A stretch of 64,000 nucleotides of DNA from SIG701 sp045611685 (GCA_045611685.1 JAZKXO010000026.1:1-64000), one strand, 5' to 3'; counted from the stretch's first letter, positions 7,381 through 15,416 are shown. Made by a program: numbers and translations. The notes: generated by a model not told the origin, from the letters alone.

Positions 7381-7472
7381 TGGCGGAAAGGGAGGGATTC
7401 GAACCCTCGGTCGGGTATTAGCCGACACACGATTTCCAGTCGTGCGCCTTAGACCAGCTCAGCCACCTTTCC
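7381..7472 (-). tRNA. tRNA-Ser (anticodon GGA)
   Basis: On the minus strand a 92 nt class II tRNA can be read. Acceptor GGAAAGG pairs with CCTTTCC, then discriminator G and an encoded CCA. D-arm GCTGAGCTGGTCTAAGGC, anticodon loop CTGGAAA with GGA, the long variable arm expected for serine, and T-loop GTTCGAATC are all present. It reads UCC/UCU codons. Its 3' end is repeated at 5750 and 7234. Confidence 0.95.
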
Positions 7473-7567
7473 ACTGTGCCCCAGTATTATATCACATCCG
7501 CGATCCGATTGCAACCCCTTTTTTAAAATTTCTCATTATTTTTCTCCGTATCCTGTGAACGTTCGTC

Positions 7568-7596
7568 TTGCTTTTCACCTGCGTATCTGTTATACT
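7568..7596 (+). promoter_or_regulatory. Sigma-A promoter of the flavoprotein gene
   Basis: TTGCTT (7568-7573), a 17 bp spacer and TATACT (7591-7596), 41 bp before the ATG at 7638. Confidence 0.65.
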
Positions 7597-7637
7597 AATT
7601 CTGTCTTCTTCTATTTTTCAAAAAATCAGAGGTCGTT

Positions 7638-8780
7638 ATGCTTTCAAAAAGCCAACATATACATACGTCCTTCGCGGTAGTGGGCGCGGGATTCGCCGCG
7701 TTCTTCGCCGCGATCGCCGCCGCTCGCCACGGCGTAAAAACCGTGCTCGTTCTGACAGACGAACGTGCGGATTTTACAGTCGCCCCCTCGCAGAGCCGAG
7801 AAACGGGACTGCTCGAGGAATTCTCCCTACGCCTTCTCTGCCGCCCGGATGTTAAAGCCGAGGACGTTCTTCTCGCCATGGCACAAGCCGAGGAGAATCT
7901 CACCGTTCATCGGTGCGAGGAGATCGCCGTCGAGACAAATGATCGCTGCATAACCTCGGTCACGGCGGACGGCGCAAAAATCGTCGCCGATCTGTTCGCG
8001 GACTGCACGAAAGCGGGCATCCTCGGCCGTGCCGTAGGTGAAGCGAAGCGGCAAAGAGAAGACTACCTCATCCCCGAATCGGAGGCACCGGCGGACACCG
8101 CGGCATTCTTCGCCGATCCCGAAACGGATATGCCCGTCGGCATCTCGTACCGCTATCTTCTCTCGGAGAAGGCGGACAACCTTTTCCTCGCTGAGGACAA
8201 AGGCGCCGCTTTGGGACAAGCGATCGGTACTGCCGCGGCCATCTCGGTGAAGCACAAAAAAACGCCCGCCGAGATCGGGCAGACGCATATAGAGGAACTC
8301 AGGGAAACGCTGCAATACGACGACTGCTTTCTCCCCTACTGCCGCCGCGACGTAAGCGAGGCGGCACTCGATGCCGAGCTTGGCTGCGACGACGCGGTAT
8401 CGGGGGATATTCTGAATCTCAGAACAGGCATTGATCGGTGCCATATGATCTACGGCGAGGGAGATCAGGGCTTCACGATGGCGGTGGGAGCGACGATCGA
8501 GTATCACATGGACGAGCCGTACGAGGTTACGCGCACGCGCATCGTCTTTGATTCCGATCCGGATCGCGCAAGTGAGACCGGGATGCCGAAGACGCTCGCG
8601 AAGGTATACGCTCTCGAGATCGAGACGGAGAACGGCTGGGAGGGCATCCTCTTTGAGAACGAGAACACGCGGCGCGTGGTTACCGCCGCCGTCTGCCGAT
8701 CGGTAACGGGCATTCGCCTGACTGTCATGGAGACATGGGGAGATGCGGGCGTGCATCTTCTGTCGTTTGATTTTGAATAA
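7638..8780 (+). CDS. FAD-dependent oxidoreductase-like protein
   Basis: 380 residues. The N-terminus is a Rossmann dinucleotide fold (AVVGAGFAAFFAAIAAARHG, with the Gly-x-Gly near residues 16-18), and the segment VADLFADCTKAGILGRAVG fits the FAD_oxidored family. From about residue 215 the sequence no longer resembles a flavin or substrate domain. It is acidic and beta-rich, and could be a discoidin-like carbohydrate-binding fold (HMDEPYEVTRTRIVFDSD, VTGIRLTVMETWGD). The N-terminal part is shorter than in typical family members. AGAGGT precedes the ATG. No substrate can be named. Monocistronic: a bidirectional terminator follows at 8785. Confidence 0.75.
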   Translation: MLSKSQHIHTSFAVVGAGFAAFFAAIAAARHGVKTVLVLTDERADFTVAPSQSRETGLLEEFSLRLLCRPDVKAEDVLLAMAQAEENLTVHRCEEIAVETNDRCITSVTADGAKIVADLFADCTKAGILGRAVGEAKRQREDYLIPESEAPADTAAFFADPETDMPVGISYRYLLSEKADNLFLAEDKGAALGQAIGTAAAISVKHKKTPAEIGQTHIEELRETLQYDDCFLPYCRRDVSEAALDAELGCDDAVSGDILNLRTGIDRCHMIYGEGDQGFTMAVGATIEYHMDEPYEVTRTRIVFDSDPDRASETGMPKTLAKVYALEIETENGWEGILFENENTRRVVTAAVCRSVTGIRLTVMETWGDAGVHLLSFDFE

Positions 8781-8784
8781 AATT

Positions 8785-8818
8785 CGCGGGAGCCTTCAAG
8801 GAAGGCCCCCGCGTTTTT
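8785..8818. terminator. Bidirectional terminator between convergent genes
   Basis: The stem CGCGGGAGCCTTC / GAAGGCCCCCGCG followed by TTTTT serves the flavoprotein gene (plus). On the minus strand it lies just after the small OadG-like gene. Confidence 0.65.
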
Positions 8819-8820
8819 CT

Positions 8821-8955
8821 TTATTTATCCTTCGGTTTCGTAACCTTGTTGAGAAGAACGGTCACGCCGATGAGGGCACCCATCACGATGATGATGCACA
8901 GCATGCCGACGCCCATATACTGGAGATTGGTAATAAAATTCATCGGTTCAAACAT
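8821..8955 (-). CDS. Small OadG-like membrane subunit
   Basis: 44 residues, starting MFEPMNFITN and ending NKVTKPKDK. One hydrophobic helix (about residues 13-37, MGVGMLCIIIVMGALIGVTV) is followed by a lysine-rich tail, the topology of OadG gamma subunits but about half their length. It follows the decarboxylase beta subunit gene by 14 bp on the same strand, with GGAGGGT-type ribosome binding sequence before ATG 8955. It probably stabilises the beta subunit in the membrane, as gamma subunits do in oxaloacetate decarboxylase. A gene this short is easily missed. Confidence 0.75.
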   Translation of the reverse strand: MFEPMNFITNLQYMGVGMLCIIIVMGALIGVTVLLNKVTKPKDK

Positions 8956-8969
8956 CGTTTACCCTCCCT

Positions 8970-10148
8970 TTACATGAAGAAATTCAAAATCAGACCGCCG
9001 GCGATAACGGACGCGATCTGACCGGAAACGTTTACGCCGATCGAGTGCATGAGAAGGAAGTTCTGCGGATCCTCCTGGAGACCCATCTTATGGACGACAC
9101 GGCCGGACATCGGGAACGCGGAGATACCTGCCGCACCGATCATCGGGTTGATCTTCTCTTTCATAAAGAGGTTCAGAAGCTTTGCGAACAGAACGCCGCC
9201 CGCGGTATCAAAGATGAACGCGATAAGGCCGAGGCCGAGAATGAGAAGCGTGTCCCAAACGAGGAACTCGTTCCATACCATACGCGTTGCGATGGTGATA
9301 CCGAGGAAGATCGTGATGAGGTTTGCGAGCACCTTCTGCGCAGTCTCGGAAAGAGAATCGAGCACGCCGCACTCACGGATGAGGTTACCGAACATGAGGA
9401 ATCCGACGAGAGATACGGACGCGGGCGCCACAAGTCCTGCGATGACCGTGATGACGATCGGGAAGAGGATACGGGTCGTCTTGGAGACGGCTGCCGGCTT
9501 ATAGGGCATACGGATTTTTCTTTCCTCTTTCGTGGTCAGCAGTCTTATAACCGGCGGCTGGATGATCGGCACGAGCGCCATGTACGAATACGCGGCAACC
9601 ATAATCGCGCCGAGGTAGTAAGAATTCAGCTTGTTGGCAACGACGATGGAGGTGGGGCCGTCCGCCGCACCGATAATGGCGATAGACGCCGCGTCGTTGA
9701 TGGGGAAGAACACGGAAGCGAGGCAAAGCGTAAAGAAGATACCGAACTGTGCCGCCGCACCGAAGATCATCAGCTTGGGGTTCGTGAGGATCGGACCGAA
9801 GTCGATCATCGCACCGATACCGATGAAGAGAATGAGCGGGAACAGCTCGTTCGAGATGCCTGCTTCAAAAAGCGTAGTAAGTGCGCCCTCGGCTTCTTCA
9901 AGGCCGGATGCGCCCTCGCTGAGGAGTGTTTCGTACGCTTTTTTCGTAATCTCCACGCCCTCGTGATAATAGCGCGTGATCGCGCCGGAGAGCGGAAGGT
10001 TTACAAGGATCGCGCCGAATCCCATAGGGAGAAGCAGCGTCGGCTCCATGTCCTTCTTGATGGCAAGATAGATGAGAATGCCGCCGATCAGCCACATGAC
10101 AAGCATCTGCCAGTTCATGTGGAGAAAGTTTTCCCAAAGAATACTCAT
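8970..10148 (-). CDS. oadB: Na+-translocating decarboxylase beta subunit
   Basis: 392 residues, polytopic membrane protein of the OadB/GcdB/MmdB family, which couples decarboxylation of a carboxybiotin carrier to outward Na+ pumping. Family motifs visible: GFGAILVNLPLSG near the N-terminus, IGIGAMIDFGPILTNPK, SIAIIGAADGPTSIV, and the C-terminal GAAGISAFPMSGRVV. Length is normal. Only the 44-residue gamma-like protein accompanies it; no carboxyltransferase (alpha) or biotin carrier gene is in the window, so the substrate (oxaloacetate, glutaconyl-CoA or methylmalonyl-CoA) is unknown. A riboswitch-like leader precedes it (10204-10320). Confidence 0.92.
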   Translation of the reverse strand: MSILWENFLHMNWQMLVMWLIGGILIYLAIKKDMEPTLLLPMGFGAILVNLPLSGAITRYYHEGVEITKKAYETLLSEGASGLEEAEGALTTLFEAGISNELFPLILFIGIGAMIDFGPILTNPKLMIFGAAAQFGIFFTLCLASVFFPINDAASIAIIGAADGPTSIVVANKLNSYYLGAIMVAAYSYMALVPIIQPPVIRLLTTKEERKIRMPYKPAAVSKTTRILFPIVITVIAGLVAPASVSLVGFLMFGNLIRECGVLDSLSETAQKVLANLITIFLGITIATRMVWNEFLVWDTLLILGLGLIAFIFDTAGGVLFAKLLNLFMKEKINPMIGAAGISAFPMSGRVVHKMGLQEDPQNFLLMHSIGVNVSGQIASVIAGGLILNFFM

Positions 10149-10203
10149 GGTAAATTCCTTTCCTAATTATAAAATATATTTCGTACGGAAGAACGCCGGG
10201 CAC

Positions 10204-10320
10204 AAAAAAAGGCTTCTATTGCGCCGTGCAATAAAAGTCTCGCCATAAGGGCAGCACCGGGCAAAAACGCCGGGATGACGATGCTGCCACGGGTACCCGT
10301 CGGCTACTCCCTTTGTATAC
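10204..10320 (-). promoter_or_regulatory. yybP-ykoY-like (Mn2+) riboswitch before oadB
   Basis: On the minus strand the leader contains AAAGGGAGTAGCC, then GCATCGTCATCC, GGTGCTGCCC and GGCGAGACTTTT. These match, in order, the conserved loops of the yybP-ykoY manganese riboswitch (GGGGAGUAGC ... GUCGUCA ... GCAAGACCUUU, recalled from the family). The last element, ACTTTTATTG, also forms one side of a terminator hairpin (pairing with CAATAGAAG, 10211-10238) followed by seven T. Ligand binding would therefore decide termination. This family usually controls Mn2+ exporters, so its use ahead of a Na+ pump subunit is unusual. Confidence 0.7.
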
Positions 10321-10327
10321 GCCCAAG

Positions 10328-10356
10328 ATTATATCACGGTTTGGGGATATTTGCAA
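10328..10356 (-). promoter_or_regulatory. Sigma-A promoter of the riboswitch-oadB unit
   Basis: Minus strand: TTGCAA (10356-10351), a 17 bp spacer and TATAAT (10333-10328). Transcription would begin near 10321, at the 5' edge of the aptamer. Confidence 0.75.
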
Positions 10357-10387
10357 GAGGAATCGAAAATATTCTGTGAGATTTTAC

Positions 10388-10416
10388 AAAAAGCGCGAGG
10401 ATTTTCATCCCCGCGC
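10388..10416 (-). terminator. Terminator of the dxs-ynzC operon
   Basis: Minus strand: the stem GCGCGGGGAT / ATCCTCGCGC with loop GAAA, followed by TTTTT, just after the ynzC-like gene. Confidence 0.7.
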
Positions 10417-10422
10417 CACATA

Positions 10423-10638
10423 TCAGTGCTTCGGTTTCGGATTGGCTTTCAGTTTTTCTCTCGTGCCGTCGGGGCGCTGGATATAGGTGTTCTCCAAAAT
10501 CCCGCGGAGCGACGCACGGTAGGCTACAATATATTCTTCCCTGAGCTTCAGCTGCTCGGCTTTCTCCTCGGCGGTAAGTCCCTCCGCCTTCTCCTTGCGC
10601 GCGAGCTCGTTTATGCGGTCGATCAGTTTTTGTTCCAT
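10423..10638 (-). CDS. DUF896 (YnzC/UPF0291) family protein
   Basis: 71 residues, charged and helical. The family signature is clear: IDRINELARKEKAEGLTAEE, then EQLKLREEYI and FR-like RASLRGILENT. Members form a short two-helix hairpin with a disordered basic C-terminus; the cellular role is not established. The start follows GGAGATG and lies 2 bp after the dxs stop codon, so it is translated from the same transcript. Last gene of the minus-strand operon. Confidence 0.9.
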   Translation of the reverse strand: MEQKLIDRINELARKEKAEGLTAEEKAEQLKLREEYIVAYRASLRGILENTYIQRPDGTREKLKANPKPKH

Positions 10639-10640
10639 AT

Positions 10641-12500
10641 TTACATCTCCGTCTCTTTTCTTTCAGTCATTTCCTCTTTCACCGCACGAAGGATCGCCTC
10701 GGCGGAAACGGGAAGATCTTTTGCTGTTACGCCGTGGGGCACGAAACCGTCAATCGCACAGATCCTGACGGGAATATTCCTTCGGTGTGCCGAGAAGATG
10801 GCGGCGATCGCTTCACCCACGCCGCCGCGGCGCATACCCTCCTCGGCAACGATCACCGCATCGGCATCGCCGACGGCGGAAAGGATCGCGTCCGCCGACA
10901 GCGGCATGATACGGCACAGCCGCACTACACGGACGGCGCAGTACAGGGAAAGCGCCTCGGCGGCAAGGAGAACCTCCGCGGTCTCACCCCCGTAGGTGAT
11001 AAGCGAAACGTGCTTCGGTGCGCTCCCGAAATCGGCAACGGCGATCGTTCCGTCCTCGTTATACTTCCAAACGGAACGGTCGTACTCCCTCTCTTTTCCT
11101 CTCGGATAACGGATAACGGTAAGGCTGTCCACCCGGGCGGCGCGCCGAAGGGCGTCGGTGAGTTCCTCATACGATTCGGGCGACCAGACGCAGACGCCGG
11201 GGATAGGCGAAAACAGGCCCACGTCAAAGAGCCCCTGATGCGTTACGCCGTCTCCGGGGATAACGCCGCACCGATCCAGTGCCAAGATCAAGGGGAGTTT
11301 TTGCAGTGCCGCGTCGTGGAGCACTTGATCGAACACCCTTTGGGCAAACGTAGAATAGATGGCGACGACGGGGCGCATCCCCGCGCGCGAAAGGCCGGCG
11401 GCAAACGTGACGGCGTGCTCCTCGGCGATCCCCACGTCGAAAAACCGATCGGGGAACTGCTCGGCAAACGCGCCGAGCCCCGTTCCGTCCCGCATGGCGG
11501 CGGTCACCGCACAGATACGGCTGTCCGCGGCGGCAAGATCGCACATCGCATCGCCGAACGCGCCCGAGAATCCGCCCTCGGACAAAGGAGCGCCGGCGGC
11601 GGGAGAAAACGGTGCCACAGAATGATACAGATCCGGCTTTTCTTCGGCTGGCAGATATCCTTGCCCTTTTTTCGTGATCACGTGCACGACGCAGGGGACG
11701 TCGCTCGCCTTCGCTTCAGAAAGCACGCTTTCAAGAGACGGGAGGTCCGCACCGTCGATCGGGCCGAGATACTCAAGCCCGAAATTCTCAAAGACGTTCT
11801 TTTTATTGAGAACGCGCTTTATAAACTCTTTTACAACGACCGCCGTTTTGATGATCGGCACCCCTAGAATCGGGATATGGCGGCAGAAGCGGTGCACGCC
11901 GTGCTTGAAGGCAAAGTACCCGCGGCTCGTGCGGATCCTTGCAAAATAGTCCGGCAAAGCACCGACGTTTTTCGATATGGACATCTCGTTGTCGTTCAGA
12001 ACGATCATAAGGCGCAGTCCGCGGCGCGCACATCCGTTGAGCGCTTCGTAGATCATGCCGTTTCCGAACGATGCGTCGCCGATAACCGCCACCGTCCATG
12101 CATCACTGCCCGAAAGGCGGTTCGCCTCCGCCATGCCGAGGGCGGCGGAGAGAGACGTGCCGCTGTGCCCCGTGGTAAACGGATCGGCGTCGCTCTCCTC
12201 CCGATTCGGAAAGCCCGATATGCCGCCGGGCTGTCGAAGCGTGTCCATCCGATCGGCGCGGCCGGTGAGGATCTTGTGCGTATAGCACTGGTGGCCTACG
12301 TCAAAAACGATCGCGTCCTTCGGGATATCGAGAACGCGGTGAAGCGCCACTGTCGTCTCCACAAGGCCGAGGTTCGAGGCGAGATGCCCGCCGTTTTTGG
12401 AAACGGCATCGAGAATCCGCACACGGATATCGTCCGTGAGAGCACAAAGCGCCGCGTAAGACAGTTCTTTCAGCTCGGCCGATGTTGGAATCGTCGTCAT
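10641..12500 (-). CDS. dxs: 1-deoxy-D-xylulose-5-phosphate synthase
   Basis: Condenses pyruvate and glyceraldehyde 3-phosphate to DXP, the first step of the MEP isoprenoid pathway and a precursor for thiamine and pyridoxal. 619 residues, normal length. Features: GHQCYTHKILTGR and the thiamine diphosphate/Mg site GDASFGNGMIYEALN, the central Pyr domain with FFDVGIAEEHAVTFAAGLS, and the C-terminal transketolase domain (VIVAEEGMRRGGVGEAI). Start at 12500 after AAGGAGAT. It sits between the TIM-barrel gene and ynzC in one operon. Confidence 0.96.
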   Translation of the reverse strand: MTTIPTSAELKELSYAALCALTDDIRVRILDAVSKNGGHLASNLGLVETTVALHRVLDIPKDAIVFDVGHQCYTHKILTGRADRMDTLRQPGGISGFPNREESDADPFTTGHSGTSLSAALGMAEANRLSGSDAWTVAVIGDASFGNGMIYEALNGCARRGLRLMIVLNDNEMSISKNVGALPDYFARIRTSRGYFAFKHGVHRFCRHIPILGVPIIKTAVVVKEFIKRVLNKKNVFENFGLEYLGPIDGADLPSLESVLSEAKASDVPCVVHVITKKGQGYLPAEEKPDLYHSVAPFSPAAGAPLSEGGFSGAFGDAMCDLAAADSRICAVTAAMRDGTGLGAFAEQFPDRFFDVGIAEEHAVTFAAGLSRAGMRPVVAIYSTFAQRVFDQVLHDAALQKLPLILALDRCGVIPGDGVTHQGLFDVGLFSPIPGVCVWSPESYEELTDALRRAARVDSLTVIRYPRGKEREYDRSVWKYNEDGTIAVADFGSAPKHVSLITYGGETAEVLLAAEALSLYCAVRVVRLCRIMPLSADAILSAVGDADAVIVAEEGMRRGGVGEAIAAIFSAHRRNIPVRICAIDGFVPHGVTAKDLPVSAEAILRAVKEEMTERKETEM

Positions 12501-12524
12501 TTTTTATCTCCTTGACCGATGCGG

Positions 12525-13394
12525 TCAGTTTTCATTTTTTGCGGCGGCGAGCATCTCGGAGAGCTTTACCGCGCGCTTGTACGCCTCGGCGAAAAACCGT
12601 TTCTGCCCCATCTCGCGGTACGCCGGGATATTGCGGCAGACGTCGCGCCCCCTTTTTACTTCCAGCATCACGGGGCCGTCGTACCGCGCCCCCGCCAGGC
12701 GCGCCATGGCGTCCGACCAGTCGAGCTTTCCGTCAAAGGGGAGAAAATGCGCGTCGTCCCCCGTGTAGGGGAGGCCCTCTCTCAGCTTTCCGTCGTTATC
12801 GTGCAGATGCACGGTCAGAACGCGCCCCCCGTAAAGAGCAAGCGGATCAAACTCGGGCGTATAGGCGAAATTGTGCCCGCTGTCCCAGCAGAGGCCGAAC
12901 ACATTGGGATCGAGCGTATCGAGGATCGCCGTAACGTGCGGGGCGAGTTCGAGGTTTTCGACGGCGATCTTCACGCCGAGGGCTTCGGCGTGCTCGCCGA
13001 TACGGCGGAAACGGGCAAGACCCACTTCACTCGGCGTGGGCGTGTGCGTCGTATACGTTACGTGCTGGACGACGATCGGGATTCGCGCCGCCGCGGCGTC
13101 CTCGATACAGTCCATGATAAGATCGGCGAACGCGTCGCCGCTCTCACCCGTCTCCCAAAGGGCATCAGCCCCCGTCGGGATCCCCGGCTGGGGCATGAGC
13201 GGTCCGTGAACGCTCGTTACGGTGAGTCCCTCCGCACGCATAAACGCGGCGGTGCGGGCAAGGGCGGCGCGATCGTTCTCCTGCCAGACGAGAGAAACAG
13301 CGGAAAAGCCTGCGGCTTTTAAATCCGAAGCGCCCGTCTCTGCCGTTTCGTCAAAGGCGGCGGGGAATGCGGCTCCTACGATATATTCAGACAT
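12525..13394 (-). CDS. Sugar phosphate isomerase/epimerase family (TIM barrel)
   Basis: 289 residues of the xylose isomerase-like TIM-barrel family (AP_endonuc_2). Metal-binding segments are visible: VTSVHGPL, VVQHVTY, VAVENLEL-type IAVENLELAP, FGLCWDSGHNF, TVHLHDN and VMLEVKRG. These hold the usual Glu/Asp/His ligands, consistent with isomerase or epimerase activity. The substrate cannot be read. ATG 13394 is chosen because AAGGAGAT stands before it; it overlaps the end of the upstream HAD gene by 8 bp (translational coupling). A longer frame into the HAD gene has no ribosome site. Confidence 0.85.
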   Translation of the reverse strand: MSEYIVGAAFPAAFDETAETGASDLKAAGFSAVSLVWQENDRAALARTAAFMRAEGLTVTSVHGPLMPQPGIPTGADALWETGESGDAFADLIMDCIEDAAAARIPIVVQHVTYTTHTPTPSEVGLARFRRIGEHAEALGVKIAVENLELAPHVTAILDTLDPNVFGLCWDSGHNFAYTPEFDPLALYGGRVLTVHLHDNDGKLREGLPYTGDDAHFLPFDGKLDWSDAMARLAGARYDGPVMLEVKRGRDVCRNIPAYREMGQKRFFAEAYKRAVKLSEMLAAAKNEN

Positions 13395-14049
13395 GGTCGA
13401 TGATCTCCTTAATCTGTTCGGGGTGCTCGGCGATATACAGAGCCCCCGCTCTCTCAAGTTCTTCTTTTGAACCGTAGCCCCAGAGGACGCCGACGGTCGG
13501 GATACCAAACTCGGCGGCTCCCTCTACGTCGTACAGGCGGTCGCCGATCATAAGACAGCGGGCAGGGTCGATGCCCGTCGTCTCTATGACGTACGCGATC
13601 ACCTCGGCTTTTTCCTTGCGGCGACCGTCGGTGAGCGCCCCACCGATATAGAAAAAATACCCGTCGAGGTGAAAATGCTCCATGATCTGCCTTGCGAAAT
13701 GCTCGGGCTTTGAGGTGGCAAGGATCAGCCTTTCCCCGCGATCGGTGAGTGCTTTCAGCATCTCGGGGACCCCATCGTACACGCGGTTTTCAAAAATGCC
13801 GCGATCGGCGTAATATTCCCGATAGGCGCGAACCGTTTGTTCCGCCTCGGCATCGTTCATCCCGCAGTGCTTCCCGAACGACTCGGTAAGCGGCGGCCCT
13901 ACGAACGTGCGGAGGATCTCGTCGGACGGGACGGGGACGCCCATTTTTCGAAGTGCGTAGCGGGTGGAGTTCATGATCCCCTCGCCCGAATCGGTGAGCG
14001 TTCCGTCAAGATCGAAAAGGATCGCGTCCATTTTTCTTTCGTTCGGCAT
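13387..14049 (-). CDS. HAD-superfamily phosphatase (phosphoglycolate phosphatase-like)
   Basis: About 220 residues. Motif I LFDLDGTLTD holds both catalytic aspartates; motif II is LILATSKP; motif III/IV are around RRKEKAEV and CLMIGDRLYDVEGA. The cap domain between motifs I and II is of the helical C1 type (GPPLTESFGK), placing it near phosphoglycolate phosphatase/pyrophosphatase PpaX. Start set at ATG 14049 (MPNERKMDA) after GAAAGGA; the second Met seven codons in is an alternative. Operon with the nudix gene upstream and the TIM-barrel gene downstream (overlap). Confidence 0.87.
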   Translation of the reverse strand: MPNERKMDAILFDLDGTLTDSGEGIMNSTRYALRKMGVPVPSDEILRTFVGPPLTESFGKHCGMNDAEAEQTVRAYREYYADRGIFENRVYDGVPEMLKALTDRGERLILATSKPEHFARQIMEHFHLDGYFFYIGGALTDGRRKEKAEVIAYVIETTGIDPARCLMIGDRLYDVEGAAEFGIPTVGVLWGYGSKEELERAGALYIAEHPEQIKEIIDHV

Positions 14050-14069
14050 ACGGTTTTCGCGTCCTTTCG

Positions 14070-14654
14070 TTATTTTTGCAGCAGATTTCGTTTTTCCAGC
14101 CACAGCTTTGCACGGAGAACGGCGGCCTGCGTCTTGCCGTCGGGCACCTCGCCGCAAAGGATCATCTCGGTGATCTCCCCCAGCGGGATATGCCGCGTGC
14201 GGAGATATTCGTCCTCGTCAAAATGCGTCTCGCCGGGCGTGAGTCCGAGGGCAAGATACACGGTGATCTCTTCTTTGAGCATAGCGGTTGAGCCGTAGTA
14301 CATACCGAAATCGATCATCTCGGAGGCGGTGTAGCCCGTCTCCTCGAGAAGCTCGCGGCGGGCGGCGGCTTCGGTGTCCGTCTCCCCCGGCTCGAGCTTG
14401 CCGGCGGGGATCTCAAGAAGCACCGTATCGTACGGATAACGGAACTGCTCAACGAGAACGACCTCGCCTTTTTCGGTAACCGGCACGACGCACACCGCGC
14501 CGCATTTCCACACGACCTCGCGTGTACGCTCATCCCCCGTGGGGATACGGACGGTATCCTTCGTCAAATGGACGATCCTGCCGTTATACAGTTCCTCGCG
14601 GGCAACGAGCACCTCGCGCATTTCTTCGTTCGTCAGTTCTTTATCAAATTTCAT
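14070..14654 (-). CDS. Nudix hydrolase, ADP-ribose pyrophosphatase-like
   Basis: 194 residues. The nudix box is complete (GKLEPGETDTEAAARREL followed by LEETGY), and the region before it (VEQFRYPYDTVLLEIPAG) is typical of the ADP-ribose pyrophosphatase NudF group, which hydrolyses ADP-ribose to AMP and ribose 5-phosphate. Substrate preference is inferred from likeness. ATG 14654 follows GGAGGTAATT exactly; an upstream frame extension has no ribosome site. It is the first gene of the minus-strand operon that continues through HAD, TIM-barrel, dxs and ynzC. Confidence 0.9.
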   Translation of the reverse strand: MKFDKELTNEEMREVLVAREELYNGRIVHLTKDTVRIPTGDERTREVVWKCGAVCVVPVTEKGEVVLVEQFRYPYDTVLLEIPAGKLEPGETDTEAAARRELLEETGYTASEMIDFGMYYGSTAMLKEEITVYLALGLTPGETHFDEDEYLRTRHIPLGEITEMILCGEVPDGKTQAAVLRAKLWLEKRNLLQK

Positions 14655-14762
14655 AATTACCTCCGACGGTTCGATATACGTAATAATGGTATCATAACTA
14701 ATGAAAAAAATCAAGGGGAAAGCACCCCGCGCGCGATATGAAAAAATATTTTTGAAAAACTC

Positions 14763-14791
14763 TTGCAAAACGGAAAAATCCGTGATATACT
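14763..14791 (+). promoter_or_regulatory. Sigma-A promoter of the rimP-infB operon
   Basis: TTGCAA (14763-14768), a 17 bp spacer and TATACT (14786-14791), with a 96 bp leader to the rimP start. Confidence 0.75.
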
Positions 14792-14821
14792 ATGTTACAG
14801 TAAGAATACGGTTTATGAAAA

Positions 14822-14852
14822 GGAGAGTGGGAAATCCCCACTCTCCGTTTTT
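14822..14852 (+). terminator. Attenuator-like terminator in the rimP leader
   Basis: GGAGAGTGGG-AAAT-CCCCACTCTCC followed by GTTTTT is a perfect intrinsic terminator between the promoter and rimP. It must be partly bypassed for the operon to be expressed, so NusA level or another factor may control read-through. No ligand-binding fold is visible in the short leader. Confidence 0.65.
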
Positions 14853-14886
14853 GTGAATCGCACGAATACAAAAAGCGAGGTACGCT

Positions 14887-15378
14887 ATGAGTGAACAAAA
14901 CGGCACTCTCCGCCCCCGTCCGAAGAATATCGCCGAGCGGGTCAGAGAGCTGCTTTTCCCCGTAGTGCTCGAGGCTGAGTGCTATCTTTGGGACGTGGAA
15001 TACGTCAAGGAAGGCGCGGAGATGATCCTGCGCGTTATCATCGACTCCAATGACGGAATCACCCTCACCGACTGCGAGCGCGTTACCCGCGCGATTGATC
15101 CGATCCTCGATGAGGCCGACCCGATCGAATGCTCCTATCGGCTCGAGGTAACCTCCCCCGGCGTGGAGCGCCCTCTCACCCGTCCCGATCATTTTGAAGC
15201 CTGCATCGGTGACACGGTAGAGGTCAAACTGTTCGCGCCCCTGAACGGCACGAAAACTCTCCGCGGCACGCTCACGGGCGCCGAGGACAAAGCATTCACG
15301 ATCACCCTCGCCGACGAAAGCGAGATCACCATTCAGAAAAACGCGGCGGCGAAGGTCAAAACCGTGTTCGAGTGGTAA
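14887..15378 (+). CDS. rimP: Ribosome maturation factor RimP
   Basis: 163 residues; assists late assembly of the 30S subunit. The family pattern is present: YLWDVEYVKEG, LRVIIDSNDGITLTDCERVTRA, and the signature RLEVTSPGVERPLTRPDHF, followed by a small SH3-like C-terminal domain (GTLTGAEDKAFTITLADE). First gene of the rimP-nusA-ylxR-ylxQ-infB operon, an arrangement conserved across Bacillota. The N-terminus has about 15 extra residues. Confidence 0.94.
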   Translation: MSEQNGTLRPRPKNIAERVRELLFPVVLEAECYLWDVEYVKEGAEMILRVIIDSNDGITLTDCERVTRAIDPILDEADPIECSYRLEVTSPGVERPLTRPDHFEACIGDTVEVKLFAPLNGTKTLRGTLTGAEDKAFTITLADESEITIQKNAAAKVKTVFEW

Positions 15379-15416
15379 CAAAAAACAGACATTATTCAGA
15401 ATAAGGATATATAGCC

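Noticed and set aside
10204..10320. T-box or Na+-I (DUF1646) riboswitch upstream of oadB
   Set aside because: No GGTGGNACCGCG T-box sequence is present. The Na+-I class would suit the gene, but the GGGAGTAGC and GCGAGACTTTT elements fit yybP-ykoY better; a model search is needed to settle it.
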